Shown here piece by piece: positions 11,216 to 23,642 of a stretch of 64,000 nt of DNA; the stretch's first letter is position 1; each line of letters begins with the position of its first letter. Position numbers and translations under genes: made by a program. Source of the DNA: Allodiplogaster sudhausi (lineage: Eukaryota > Nematoda > Chromadorea > Rhabditida > Diplogasteridae). Under the pieces are notes generated by a model. That model was not told where the DNA came from, made no database searches, and worked only from the letters and a program-made list of their open reading frames with translations. The stretch covers positions 560,501 through 624,500 of the forward strand of contig CALZFC010000078.1 in NCBI GenBank assembly GCA_945643635.1, given 5' to 3'.

Positions 11216-14200
11216 CTAGCAGTGGCAGAGGGCGTGTCTTGGCATGAAAGCGGTCTCATTTCCCTCGGGGTAGCCGTCAAGAGGCAGTGGATCAAAAAGT
11301 TCCTTGAAAAAGACAGTTGTGATCGCTCCAGATGCGGTGAAGAAGCAACATTGTCTGCTGTCATCAAATCGAGCGGGATGTCCGATCTTTGCAACGATCT
11401 TCCATGTTTGTTCCGTGAATGCGAAGCAATCGATCTGGGCAGGAACAAAGCTGCTACTCTTGTTCAGCAAAACGATGTCTCCCGACTTGTAGAGTGTCCC
11501 GTGATGCTGGAGTAGGAGAGTGCACTTCACCCGTCGTTCCTTCAGAACTGCCCGTGCGAGCGCTGACACTTGATGTTGCTCGATTCCTTTTCCGGGAACG
11601 AATTCCACCTCCTTCTGAAGACGTAGTGCCCAAAGAGTGCGCTGGATGTGAGTTGCGAACGTGCACGGCAGACACGTGAAGTTCCTTGTAATGTAGGACC
11701 GTCGCTTGACGTACGCATTCAGTTGCTCGAATTGCAGAGTACTCAGTTGTCCAACTGGCCCTAGAGAACGAATCGCAGCTGCATAGTGCAGCAACGCGTG
11801 CGTCTTGTAGATGGGCCTGGACGAATGGGCTGCAGCTGCGCGAGAGGGCGGAATGTCCAGAGGGACAACTCGCCAAGCAAGAGACACGTATTCCTCGGCC
11901 GTAGAACGTACCAAATCAATGTCGCCAGATGTCAACTCGAATGAGCAGAGAAGGCGACTCAACTCGGAAAAGCGCTGGAACAGAAGCCGGATCTCAGGTT
12001 CCGCAACCATTACGTCCAACGGGAAGAGAAATGGGACGAGCCGAATGAGAAATGCTGTGTCGGCTGCCTTTTGCCCGGACACAGGGTCACCTTGCGAAAC
12101 ATCGGCCGGGATTGGGTTGATTGTGCAGCTGCTGTCGACTCGCCCAGTAGCAAAGGCACATAACTTATCGTTGATATCCTTGAGCGGAAGTCCATTCCGA
12201 ATGATGGCCCGAATGACCACTCCTAGAAGACGGCAGCTCTCGCCCTCGTACAAGTCGTGGGCGATATCACAGTAGGCATCCTCCGACACGTGGTATCCCG
12301 TAATGCCGTTGAGTGGCGAATCCCCCATCACGCCAAAAGCAGGAGGGCCGTTCGCTTGATACCTTAAGTTATCGCTTAAATTCATCCTATCTCCGATCAA
12401 CGACAAAGGAACCGACCACGCCAAAGTCCGTAATTGGCAGTCCTTCTCTAGGTGAACGGCTCCAAAGTCGCGGTAGTTGGTCAAGCAGTGACGGCAAGGG
12501 AAACCTCCGGAAAAGCACGTCTGCATCTGGCGGACTTGGTTTAGTGCCAGGTTATCACCAAGAACCGAGTGCAGCCAAGGGTAGACGACAACGCTTCGCC
12601 CTCTCCACGACACCATGATTCCGTTTTCGTAGAGTACGTTCAACTCTACCTAAGAAGTTAAACTAATTGTTGATCTTTATTTACAACTTTTACGCTTTTT
12701 TAAAAATTTTACTTCAAATATATTACGGCACCTTGAAGCTTTCTAGAAGAGGCTTGTAGCCATAAGCCTTGTGATCAGACCCGTACGATGTCGCGTAGAG
12801 AAACCTAAAGCATTTACTTGAAGAACTGCTTTTTTTATTTTAGCATTTTGACACTTACTTCCATTTATGTAGACACGAAGCATGCCGTCTCAGTCCGGAA
12901 AAAGTGAAGAACATCATGGTTTGAGAGTGGATAGACGACGCCTTTCGTAGACCACTTCCAGGGCAAACGTCATCGAGGTATACCACAATCGGAAGTAGTG
13001 GTTTCTTCGTTCTGGAGGTAGCGTCACGAAACCGTTGCCCGTCCAGTGGAGACAGGAAATTCCCCCTTCCGAATGGCTCCATTTCTAACACCTGAAAAGC
13101 ATACAGATTCTATATACTTCAATGTAACACAAAATAGCGATAAACCTGTTGAAATTCCACGTTCCGAAAGGCCGCTTCTATCGAATCCTTCAGTGGGACA
13201 ATGTAGAACTTGCACGGTCGATCGACACGACTCTGCTTCCCATCCAAGTCGCGTACGGGGACAGTCATCGTCCCCATTTGTCGAGGCAAAGGTTCAATGT
13301 AGTCCTGTTCTTGTCGAAGCGCAGCCTTCCTTCTGTATGATGTAGCAACGGTGTTCAGTGTCGCCATAAACTGATCGAAATGGGAGTCGTTCATGGCTCG
13401 AACGTTCTTAGCGATACGGCGAATCAGATCCACCATTTTATCCGTTTCCGACTCTGTTATTCCAATTCGGCTTGTGGAGGTGAGGATCTCGGCTCTAATC
13501 GTTTCGCAGAAGTTGGTCGAATCATCAGCTTCGAGCGCTTCCGAGTCGTCATTCTCATCGTCCTCCTCCTCCAGCTCAGTTGCAGATATGTCGCCGTCCA
13601 ACTCCTCAACATCCTCTTGAAGAGACGAGGCATCCATGTTGCCATTGTCAGCAACATCCACATCCATTGCACCATCGCTATCGCTGCTGTCGGAATAAAG
13701 ACCCCTCATCAGAGCAGGATCTGAAGAGAAGACTTGCGATGTTCAATAGTGAGGTACTGTTATTACTTGTTTAAATTACTACTCACGTTGTTGGCTCAAG
13801 TGAACCCGCCATGCTTGAAATCGTCCGAACTCAGATGAGCAAAAGCGGCAGTGATATTGATTTTCTCCAAGGTGTGACTGTTGACAATGCCGTTTTAAGT
13901 GGGCCAATGTAGGAAGCTCCTCCTCGCAGACGTCCGCTGGACAACGCATCGTTAAGATTCTAAACTGTAATTTGTTGTTTTCCTTTTTCATTAGATATTA
14001 ACATTCAATGTTATCTTTCTATGTGCTCTTTCTTTCTATAGTTCTTGCAGCCTTGTATTCCTTTTTTCGTCTAAAACTTTCTTCCATAACTATATTGTTT
14101 TCTCTTAATAATGAATTTTTTTTCTGTATGAATATTCTTAAGCATATAACATGCTTAACAAATATTGGATATTGTAACGTAATTAAAAACCAACTTTGTA

Positions 14201-16484
14201 ACAGAAAAATACAAATCACACGTTTGCATTTGTGCAATTCGTTAATTCTCAATTCGTTGTAACCAGTGGGTTGTGTTACAGTAGTTCATAGTAAACAAAA
14301 GAGTTGCCCAGAAAAAAATACTTTGTAAAAACTTTCAAATAACACTCTTACAATGGAGCGATTCGCTTATTTTCAATCAGTTGTAACTACTGGTTGGGTT
14401 ACGGTAGTTTATAGTAAACATAAAGGTGCCCAGAAAAATCCACTCAAAAAACTTACTCTTTTGAATAGGAACGCAATCGCTTATTCTCAATTACTTCAAG
14501 GAATTTACTTGCACAGACACATACAGAACAGATTGGGATACGGTACCTTTAAGAAATTAAACTTGTCCAGAAATTTATCACTTTCCATTTAAAATAAATC
14601 ATTGGTACGGATTCGCGAATTAATTCGCTCAAATTTCGTAAGGTTACGGTTCTGGGCAACTCTCCTGAAAATCAAGAACAGTTTCCCAGAAATGGGAGAA
14701 AATAAATACCTTTGAATATAATTTAAAAGTCAAAAGATATAAGCTTACATTCTCTAAACTTAGCGTAACTTCGCTAATCAATAGCAACTACAGCTTCGAT
14801 AATTGTAATTGTAAGTCACATAAAGCACTTACAAAAGCATCTCAAGGTTTCAAGTAACTTTTCACTTGCACCAACAGTATTCCAATACTCGATAAGTTTA
14901 AGGACGAGAGTACGGTATGTTAAATATTTAAAAAAAATAAGTTAAATCATATCCCACCTTGCTGCAAATGTCGCACCGGAACGGCTTCCGATCAGTGTGG
15001 TTGACGGCGTGTTGTTGGAGACCTGGAAAAAACTTACATTTGGAAATATTTCAGTTCAGAATATACAATGGTAATCCTGTATAAAATGTTGAGCAAAAAA
15101 GAAGCATTAATTATTCGTCGTACCAAAATTTATTTTCTTTTTTTAAAATATACACATCGAGTTGGGTTACGGTACTTCTTAGAAAAGAAAAGAAAGAAAC
15201 AAGAAAAGAACAGTTTCGCTTATTTTAAATAAGTTATACAGAGCTGGTTTGATTACGGTTTTTTTTCTGGAAAACAAAAGAAACTTGCCCAGAAATTGAA
15301 TTAACTACATAACCGATAGGGTATAAAAAGGTATTGTCGATTTCACAGAATAATTCCTAATTTTGGGCATCATCCTGAGGGACAGATGGGCAGAAACAGC
15401 TAACAAACCTTGCTAATATTTAGGATCATCGACAGTGGCTTCTATTCCCTGATAATAACAACTACAAATTTCTAACCACGTTACCCTAGAATTGAAGACT
15501 AGACAATGTATATAAACATAACGAACCTTCGCAAGTCTGCGGCAGCTTCAGATGGCAGAAGCGCGGTCTGCGCGGAGATGCGATGTCTTCCAGCTCCGGT
15601 AGGAAGTCAGGGGAAGAGTGCGTACCGATTTTCTAAACAACGCATTATTTATATTTAAAATCTTTTGAATTGTATTATCCTGCTTTCAAAGTTAAGAAAA
15701 ATAATAAACGTGGAATAGGTAATAACAAATGAACAAGGAAAAAAAATGTTCGGAACAAACTTTTCAATGTGTGGGAAAATGAGTTTTTTGTACTCTTAAA
15801 GAACAATAAACGAACGAAACTTATTTAAAAGTCAAAGTTGTTAGACGAGTCTGAAAAGTTATCGTACCTGGACAAAAATGCAGCAGCTTAAGCGTTGAAG
15901 CTGCGCGGTGCGCGGTTGTTGGGTGGATTGGGCAAGAGAAATACTGAAAATATAAAATTGCTGAAATAAGTATACGAATTTCAACATGAAATATAAACGA
16001 TAGTTAATGTACCAATAAAGAGAAAACACATTAAATATTTAAATTCGTTGGGAAGAATGGCAGCATCAATTAACAGATGTATCAACTTATGAAGAAAAGA
16101 ATTAAAAGCAAACCACGCTCGGATGTCGAAAGAATTTGATCTTGCTGCGCGCGCCGACACGCTGTCTAGTTCCAGCAATCGCAGACAAGAAGGGCTAGCC
16201 TGATAATAAAAGAACAACGTTGCATATTCAGCATATTTAATAATGTTAATTTTATCACTCATTCGTGAGAAAAGAAGACAAAAGTGCTAACAATAAGGGA
16301 ATAAAAACTGCAATAGAAACTTGCAAGAATAACCATTAACAAATCAGCTTTTTCATATCAATAGCGGGATGAATGAGTTAAACTTTTCAATTACTTACTA
16401 TTAGAAGTTGAGTCTCCAGTTGTTGATCGAGAGCACAAAGAGCAGCTTGGCTAACTACGCGGCCCGGGGACTCTCGCTTTCTAA
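11216..16484 (-). CDS. Zinc-finger En/Spm-like transposase
   Basis: Minus-strand exons, in order: 16484-16399, 16199-16117, 15943-15868, 15634-15527, 15022-14958 (finger half: HTDRKPFRCDICSK), 13965-13787 (C2H2 unit C-PADVC...H-x4-H and C-RFC...H), 13721-13146 (acidic D/E-rich region then a charged domain), 13092-12859, 12806-12732 and 12650-11216. The last exon (about 475 codons) is the catalytic-type block: a C-x2-C..H cluster (FPCRHC), AYCDIAHDLYEG, then FEQLNAYVKRRSY and a C-terminal SH3/chromo-like tail. D-x-x-HDLYEG is the best match to the tnp2/En-Spm core. The gene ends with a stop at 11216, close to the second gene's start at 11064. The first exon and start codon are not identified; a short 5' exon between 16490 and the right end is expected. 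No frame break was seen in the large exons, so it may be active. Confidence 0.8.
14240..15300. repeat. Diverged about 115-bp tandem repeat in transposase introns
   Basis: Units at about 14248, 14361 and 14478, and again at about 15155 and 15220, share cgcttattntcaat, a run like tgggttacggtagttnatagt, and gtgcccagaaa. One more word (aaggttacggttctgggcaac) is at about 14640. They occupy the introns between the finger exons, interrupted by the exon at 15022-14958. Confidence 0.7.
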
Positions 16485-16674
16485 CTGAAACAAAAGAGCA
16501 GAATCGCTACGCTTACACGTTATAAATGTCATATCAAAAAGCGATTCAATATTACAAACATGAAATAAAAAAAGGATAAGTTTTAAGTGTTTGTTAACCC
16601 GAGATTTTCTTCCGAAAATTAAACGTTCCGTTCAAATGATGATTCCGAATATTTTTTTAAACATGGTCGAAAGT

Positions 16675-16836
16675 GGTACAATGTCACATTTTCTGTTCTC
16701 GCATCGCCTCGTCCCTCCTTGCCACCAAAATGTGACATCCGTTGTCACAATTCTCTTCGGCGGCCGCTTGCGTGTCACATTTTTGGTCACAATTTTGGAT
16801 GGAACATTAATTGTGCGTCACATTTTTTTCTGTGTG
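16675..16836. repeat. Right end of the transposon with TGTGACA array
   Basis: Six TGTGAC/TGTCAC-type motifs lie in about 160 bp, ending in gtcacatttttttctgtgtg, the inverse of the left terminus. The first exon and promoter of the minus-strand transposase gene should lie just inside this end. Confidence 0.8.
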
Positions 16837-16839
16837 TAC

Positions 16840-17463
16840 TTCTTACTATCATGCCTTTTCTTACAATTAGCTCAACTCCTCTTTTCTGCTGCTCACACTT
16901 TCTCTTTTTAGACGCAGCATAAACTACAAAGTGCTTACATTCATTCCTTTCTCTCACACTCTACTCGCAGAGTTCGTAAACATCTTTTTTTTCCTATGAG
17001 AATAAGAGATGAAATTTTTTTACAATCTCGAATCAGGGCGCCCCACCCTGTATTGGTGGCCTCTGAATTACTCCACTTTATTTGTGAAGAAATATTTTCT
17101 TACACAAATTCGGTTATTTGGAAATAAAGATGGGAAAGAACTGGTTTTTTTTAAATCACCCAACCCTGTTCTTCGACCCAATTTTCAACTACCACACCCT
17201 TCTGGGAAAGTATTCGGCAAGCCTTTTGTTCACTCCAATACTCTAATGAATGCAAGTTGGTGTAGAGGAAGGAGAGCGAGCAGCTTCAAGAAATCCATGC
17301 TCAGTTGATAAACGAGCACTTGCCGAGAGCTAGACCATTCCCAGCAAGAGTCAACGAGTTTTCAGGCAACCAACCCCCCCCCCTTTCTATCTTTTATCAT
17401 ACTAATCGTTTTCCTCATTAATGAAATCGAGTCCGTTCGATTTTTCACTTCTTACCTCTCTCA

Positions 17464-17500
<37 letters not shown>

Positions 17501-17961
17501 TATTTCTCAGTTCCTTCCTACTAATGTCTCTGTCTATTTTTCTCAGACCACGAGTGTATATTTTGGAATTTAAATAATTTTTTTTCGAAATTCTCCTTTG
17601 ATAATAAAAATGTTTGTTCTCATTTGGCAAACTTCAAGAATCACGCCGCTTTCTTAATTGATGACGACTGATCTGATTGGAACATCAATCTTTTGTTGAC
17701 CTTCGGTATTACGCTGCACCATGATGAGTTTCAATTTCAAAGGGCACTTGACACATCTGCACCGTTCTATTATGGTTCTCACACGTTTCGCTCTCTTTCT
17801 CTCTTTCTCTCTTTCTCTCAACCTCTTCTTTTTCCGACGTCTCCTAGGAAATATATACGTATAAATTTTCAGTCTTCGCTTCCTTTCTCTCTTGCACGCT
17901 GTCTTATTTTACTATCGCTCCATCTTTCTGTCCCTCTAACTCTCTGGCGTTCTCTCGCGCG

Positions 17962-18003
<42 letters not shown>

Positions 18004-19230
18004 CTCTCTCTCTTTCTGTCAATCTCATTCGCATAAATTTTTCTATTTCGTCTGACCTTTTCGACTCTGTCTGCACTTTTGGAACCTTTTTACCATAGTC
18101 TGTCGTCTACTCGCACAAGGCTAATAATAAGCCTTTAAAACATTTCGCTTTGAAGTTTTGATCTTTCTCCTCGTTGTTGGTATGGAAATAATCTATGTAC
18201 ATATGTCCAATTGTATGTTTGCAGCACTGCATGCATTACACTTCTCTGATTGCAGTCTAACTAACGTGAGAGGGCTTCTTTTTTTGGCTTCCGCAGTGCT
18301 GTGTTCTCCTGTTCCCTGTTCTTTGTATTGTCTGCCTCCAGTCCACTTATGGAAAGAGAAAAAAAAATCAATGTAGACGCCTGCGCTATTTAGAAGGAGC
18401 ATGGGATTGTTTGAAGGATATCTTTCTCCCTCTTTATCCCTCTCTCTTATGCCCTTGCTTTCTCTGTCTCTCTTTCTGTATCTCTTTATATCTTAGTCTT
18501 TATTTCTTTTTCGTTCTCTTTCTCTTTATCTCACTATTTCTCCCTGTTTCTCTTTTTTTTCTTTCTCTATCTTTCTTTCTCTATCTCTCTCCACCTCTCT
18601 CGTTGTCATCATTCTCTACTTCTTCAACTGCAACCTTCTCTTGGTTCAAAAACCACATTCCCAGTTCCCTGCGGTTGCTATGTTTACTATCGTTGCCGAC
18701 TGGTTTGCCAGCTAGTTAATGTGAGAAAATTCACAAGCTCTTTTTTCTTTCACACACACACTCTCTCTCTCTCTCTCTTCCTCTTCTTCTCTCTCTTTCT
18801 CGCTCTGTCTTTCTCTAGCCCTCTCGTTCGCTTCATCACACTCCCGCTCTTTACATATAGACGAAGATAAGCGCCCACTGATAAAAGAATGAGCCCTCAT
18901 CGATGTGGCGTGTTATCTCTGCTCCGTTCTTTTGCCCGTTATTCTATAAGCCGACTTGTCTTCTTGCAGACCAAATGTTGAATTGCTCGTAAATCGCTTA
19001 AAATGTTCTGTATTCCTATGCAGCGTAGCGTAGTTATAAATTTTCATGCATTTTTTTCTCACAGCTCTCGCCTCTTTTTATCTTTTACTAATGAAAAAAA
19101 CAACATAATAACTCTAATGTACTTCAAAAGTCATCAAACTGTTTTTTTGTCATTGGTACCTGAGTGTTCTTTTGATTGTCTGTGATGAATACGATTCTGG
19201 TAATATCAGTTAGCTTTTTACTATTTCCAA
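16840..19230. other. Gene-poor CT-rich interval
   Basis: Many CT microsatellites (about 17455-17510, 17795-17820, 17965-18015, 18425-18600, 18757-18810) with AT-rich spacers. Open frames here are Ser/Leu- or Arg/Glu-rich artefacts of those tracts. No splice-supported exon was recognised. Confidence 0.6.
17960..18017. repeat. CT microsatellite
   Basis: About 40 bp of pure CT, then tttctctctctctttctgtc. It is the longest pure tract in the 17-19 kb interval. Confidence 0.9.
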
Positions 19231-19235
19231 GCATA

Positions 19236-21101
19236 ATGCACACGATTCGCGGCATTGGCCTCGGCCTCGTCCGCGAGCTGCTCGCTATTTCGGGCGTCGA
19301 ACGCGTCTACGCTACGACGCGATGCATCGACAAGTCGACAGTCATTATATTTTACACAATCTTATTCCAGCATTTATTAGTTTTTTTTTAAATAATTGAT
19401 TTAAAGGAGTTCGGTCTCCGAAAATAATTAAATGCAAGTTTGAATTGCCGCGTGTTTACCCTGCGAATAGGCACTCTGTCATTCTCACGTGCTATTTCGC
19501 ATGTTGCACAAACGCGCTGCGTGAAAATGGCAAGCGTGAATGAGAATCGACGCGGTGATGTAGACAATTATTATTATTATAAACATTATAATTGCTAGAA
19601 ATGGTCTTTTTTTATCTGGCAGGACCTCTCAGCGATCAAAGACGAACGTCTCCGTATGCTAGAAGTTGATATCAATGACGACGAGTCGATTCAGAAAGCG
19701 GCCAAACAGGCATCACTTTCTATTTCTTTTAAATTCATTTTTATATTATTTATTATCTATTAATTCTCTTCGGCATATCTGTATGTGCCTTACCGCCAAA
19801 TTTTCTACAACTAATCAATAGAAAAGCCTTTAATCTTATGAAATTATTTTCACAGAATGGTTCTAAAATGTTCACAACAGCTTCCTCAACTTTTCTCCTA
19901 GATTTCCTCCGAATCCCCGACCGGTATTGATCTCTTGATCAATAATGCCGGCGTCCTCAACGTTTACACCGTTTCCGGCGAGATAAACCGCGCAAAGGTG
20001 TGGCTCTTTTTCGATCTTGTATGTAAAAATTAATCATAAATAAAATTATTTTTAAAATTGTAAAAATGCTTTTTCCAACGTCACTAGTAAAGCTTCCTTC
20101 TACAAATGTTTTCTCCTATCCAGTTGAACGAACAACTCGAAGTAAACTGCACGTCACAATTCATTCTAACGCAGGTTTATAAATGATTTTCTATGTTATT
20201 ATGAAAAGAGAAAATTTAAGAAAAAATTGGTAACTAAATTTTGCTACAATGAAAATTGCCCATTCAATTCAGATTTTATATGTATGTCCCTAAAATGAAA
20301 TAGTTTTGGAATGCTAGTAGGCTGAGAGAGAGGTAGAGAGAGAAAGATTGAGATAGAGGGAGGGAGAAGGAGAATAAGAGAGAGAGAGAGTAGGAGGGAG
20401 GGCGAGGGAGGGAGAAGGAGAGAGAGAGAGCGATTACGAGAGAGAGAGAGAGAAAGATTTCAGATAATGCTTCCACTCCTTCGGCTCGGCGCCACCTCTC
20501 ATGGCTCTGCTTGGGTCGTTAACATTGGCAGCGCGGCCGGCTCGCTATCGCTAGGCATCGCAGCCGAGGCGCTGTCCTTGCTACCGTATTCCATGAGCAA
20601 GGTTACTGCAGGAAAGGCACAAAAAAAAATGTATTATTTTTGAAAGAAAATGGCTTTTTAAAGATTGGGGCCAAACTAAATGTAAGCTAACCTAAATTCA
20701 AACTATCAGGCCGCACTGAACATGTTCTCACGCGTCGCGGCCTCCGAACTCGACAAGGACAACATCCACGTGGTGACGATCCATCCCGGCTGGGTGCAGA
20801 CAGAAATGGGTAACTCCTGGGGAGGAGTTGCGCCTCTGACGGTAACCCTTTTTTAAAATTTTATTTAATAATTACTTTAAATAGTTATTTTTATAATTTT
20901 ATTTTTAATAGCACTAGAGTCTACCAACTTGTTTCTCAAGTCCATGATTATGATGTCGGACTGCTAGGATGTTCAATGTTCTCTTTCCTTTTTCCGGTTG
21001 ACGAGTCCGTGAAGGCGCTTGCGTCGTCATTGCAGAAGCTCAACAACGAGCACCACAACGGCGGCTTCTTTGATAGGAACCTTGAACCAGTGCTATACTA
21101 G
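19236..21101 (+). CDS. C-factor-like short-chain dehydrogenase/reductase
   Basis: An NAD(P)-dependent oxidoreductase of the classical SDR fold; the substrate is unknown and it is likely cytosolic. Exons: 19236-19340 (IRGIGLGLVRELL, cofactor-loop region), 19623-about 19710 (LRMLEVDINDDESI), 19902-19997 (GIDLLINNAGV), 20124-20174 (LNEQLEVNCTSQFILTQ), 20464-20601 (VVNIGSAAG and the PYSMSK motif), 20710-20841 (ELDKDNIHVVTIHPGWVQTEMG) and 21006-21101 (HHNGGFFDRNLEPVLY, stop). The catalytic Ser, Tyr and Lys and the NNAG motif are intact. Closest in pattern to the C-factor/sniffer-type SDRs common in nematodes. Oddities: the usual TGxxxGxG loop is not fully seen at the N-terminus, so a short first exon upstream is probable; intron 2 seems to use a GC donor (acag|gcatca); the last acceptor is unclear. 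A poly(A) signal-like aataaaa is at about 21174. Confidence 0.82.
20318..20457. repeat. AG microsatellite next to a splice acceptor
   Basis: (ga)n and gggaggga-type repeat in the dehydrogenase intron, ending only a few bases before the acceptor of the 20464 exon. Confidence 0.85.
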
Positions 21102-21587
21102 TATATCATGTCCTCTCTATTGGCGACTACACTTGCCTGATAATTTTATTGCTCATAAATGCAGTAAAAATAAAAATAAAACTTTTAAACTGAAATTTCC
21201 GGAGATTGTCCGCTAGATATCAGGAACGAAGTAAGGAATGATTCTACAGAGGTAAATAAATGTTATTTTGAAGGCGCGCCATCAAATATTTGGTTTCCTC
21301 TGCTTACATAGCGTGTGAAATTTGAAAGTGTGTAGGACCTAGACCTAGTAAACAAAATTTTGCCAGCATGTATTGCGGAATTAGGCACTAGTTTCAATCA
21401 TGTCTATCTAATAACATTAAAAAAATTCTCGCTAAAAATTCTAATTTAAAAATACCACTATTATGTAACAAGAAAGAGGGAGAAATTCAGATAATTTTCT
21501 AGACAATAAAAAAAAATCATCATAATAATATTTAGCTGTTATACACGTAATTTAATTGTATTTCTTTATTTTACATTTTCCTAGTAC

Positions 21588-21702
21588 TAAATGAGCTGCC
21601 TCACGCAACTCCATCTCCTCGCCCTCTTCTGAAGAACAGGATAAGTCGGTGATTTTGAAGGAAGAACCGCCGGAAGCACGGGCACGGTCAAAGCGAACCT
21701 CA
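21588..21702 (-). pseudogene. Duplicated orphan C-terminal exon, copy 1
   Basis: On the minus strand a frame beginning after an acceptor-like tgag reads VRFDRARASGGSSFKITD, then an acidic SSEEGEEMEL tail. It is nearly identical to 33300-33410, and the DNA match extends on both sides (21475-21760 against 33160-33440). No upstream exon of the same gene is evident here. It may be the 3' exon of a host gene carried by duplication. In this copy the frame runs past the stop used by copy 2. Confidence 0.5.
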
Positions 21703-22797
21703 CTAGAAATTGGGCATAAAAGTTGGAGTAGAAAACATATAAGAGAGGAAAGAGAGAGATAGAGATAGAGAGAGAGACAGAGATAGAGAGAGACAGTGTG
21801 TGAGAGTGAACATTGAAGAGAGCCTCTCTGTAAGGATCAAGCTGCCCTCAATGGGGACCTGCCCCGGCGCAAAAAAATCCGATTCAGTTATCCAAAATTT
21901 AATTAGGGGTACCCATACGCACTGTAAGGAAAATTAGTAGATCAATTTTGTTATAAAAGTTTTTTCCTTGTCTAGGCATGAAAAAGTAAGGAAAAAGTCT
22001 AATTCGCCATAACTTTCTTTAATAGCAATATTTTTCAATTTTCTATTTTTTATTGGCATCCCCGTCGAATTCTAAACAAGAGACCTTTAAATGTCTTTCG
22101 AAAAATATTTCATTTTCATATTGAAAAATTATTTTATATATTTCAATTTGACCGTTGAATACCTTATACTCAAAACGTTTTGGGTACTATATCTCAAATT
22201 GTAGAGCATTAAAAACTGTATAACACATCTTCTTTTCGTTTAGCCTGGATGTCCCCTAAGCTGTTAAAAATGGGCTCAAATAGGGGCACCTCGGAGATGA
22301 ACGATTCAAGGAATGCGTGAAGAAATGGTTAAATTCTTGTTTAAACATACAGTGAACCTCTTCATTCGATTCAGCGCTTGTTTCTTGTCATAATAGCTAT
22401 ATATCATAATTCATAAAACTATCATTTTCCACGAGGAAAACTCATTTTTCGATTTTTCTACCATGAACAGAAAATGACCTAAAACTATTCGAATCGCTAT
22501 ATTTTCGACAAATTCAAAGACTACAGAATATGAATGGCACTATTCTGTACGCGACAAAAGTCTCTACAGCATACATCCTTTACATCTGGATAGGACGTCC
22601 CTACCAATGACTATATCAATTTTCCCACGGCTGTCGCGTCAACACTGACAGATCCTCATTTTACAACTTTTCGTGCAATCTTAATGTTTCTTGCTCATCC
22701 AATACACCATTCTGCTCCACAAAGCATCCTGAAGTGAGAACGGATGTTTATTTTGCATATTTCCCGTGGAAAAAGCCCGCAAAAGGGTTTGCATGCG

Positions 22798-22852
22798 CGC
22801 GGAATTGAACCCGCGACCTATGACATTCGACGTGCACAACCAATACGCCCAA
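22798..22852 (-). other. tRNA-like segment in left arm of foldback 1
   Basis: Read on the minus strand: an A-box-like tgggcgtattgg (22851-22840) and a B-box ggttcaattcc (22811-22801), separated as in tRNA genes. Stems do not form a clean cloverleaf, so this is a tRNA-derived relic, not a working tRNA. Confidence 0.5.
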
Positions 22853-23587
22853 ATTACATTTTAAAATTCATTTCTCGAGACTCCTTGAACCAATTTTAAA
22901 GGTTGAACTATCAATCGATAGCTATTTTTTCGCTCTATCGAAATAAAAATATCCGCCAAAAAGTGTTAAATGATTTTAAGGCAGAATAAGACGGCAACAT
23001 ATTCGAACACAAAAAAGTATATCAAGCAATTTATTCATGAAGACATGATGTATGGGAAAGTTGTTCGTCTTCGCGAAAGCTATCTAATAGTAGTTTATGA
23101 AATGTGGTGATGATGTGCACATGCGAGAAATAGCGGCTGCGGAACTGGCCTCCCAAAAAATTAAATTAGCAAAGCCCCTCAGGGCACTTTTCCTGTACTA
23201 TTATCAATATTGAGGACATACCATGTCAGCCACTATTTATCTTCCCATTGGGTACCGGAAAAGTGCCCTGAGGGGCTTTGCAAATTTAATTTTTTGGGAG
23301 GCCAGTTCCGCAGCCGCTATTTGTGTGCATCATCACCACATTTCATAAACTGCTATTAGATAGCTTTCGCGAAGACGAACAACTTTCCCATACATCACTT
23401 CTTCATGAATAAATTGCTTGATATACTTTTTTGTGTTCGAATATTTTGGCGTCTTATTCTGCCTTAACATCATTTAACACTTTTTGGCGGATATTTTTTT
23501 TCGATAGAGCGAAAAAATAGCTATCGATTAATAGTTCAACCTTTAAAATTGGTTCAAGGAGTCTCGAGAAATGAATTTTAAAATGTA

Positions 23588-23642
23588 ATTTGGGCGTATT
23601 GGTTGTGCACGTCGAATGTCATAGGTCGCAGGTTCAATTCCG
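23588..23642 (+). other. tRNA-like segment in right arm of foldback 1
   Basis: The mirror copy of the left-arm segment: A-box-like tgggcgtattgg at 23590-23601 and B-box ggttcaattcc at 23631-23641. It would be transcribed toward the right end if active. Confidence 0.5.

Larger units (their letters stand above)
7302..16836 (-). mobile_element. 9.5-kb En/Spm (CACTA)-like DNA transposon, two genes
   Basis: The left end reads cacacagaaaacgatgtgac and the right end, inverted, cacacagaaaaaaatgtgac. The dinucleotide TA flanks both ends (7300-7301 and 16837-16838), compatible with a short target duplication. Both subterminal regions are packed with TGTGACA/TGTCACA motifs. Between them lie two multi-exon minus-strand genes. 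One has C2H2 zinc fingers and a transposase-like core with a D-x2-HDLYEG motif of the kind seen in tnp2/En-Spm transposases. The other is an accessory-type protein. The layout (CAC terminus, subterminal binding-site array, two genes) is that of CACTA elements. A short target duplication is less typical of some other superfamilies, so the assignment is strong but not formal. Confidence 0.85.

Noticed and set aside
11189..12618. Plus-strand frames of 100-154 codons opposite the transposase exon
   Set aside because: Shadows of a long GC-rich minus-strand exon, which alone has family motifs.
17009..17308. 99-codon plus-strand frame starting MKFFYNLESGRP
   Set aside because: No motif, no splice context and surrounded by CT-rich noncoding sequence; compatible with chance.
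22798..23642. Functional tRNA genes in foldback 1
   Set aside because: Only A and B boxes are recognisable; the acceptor and anticodon stems do not pair well.
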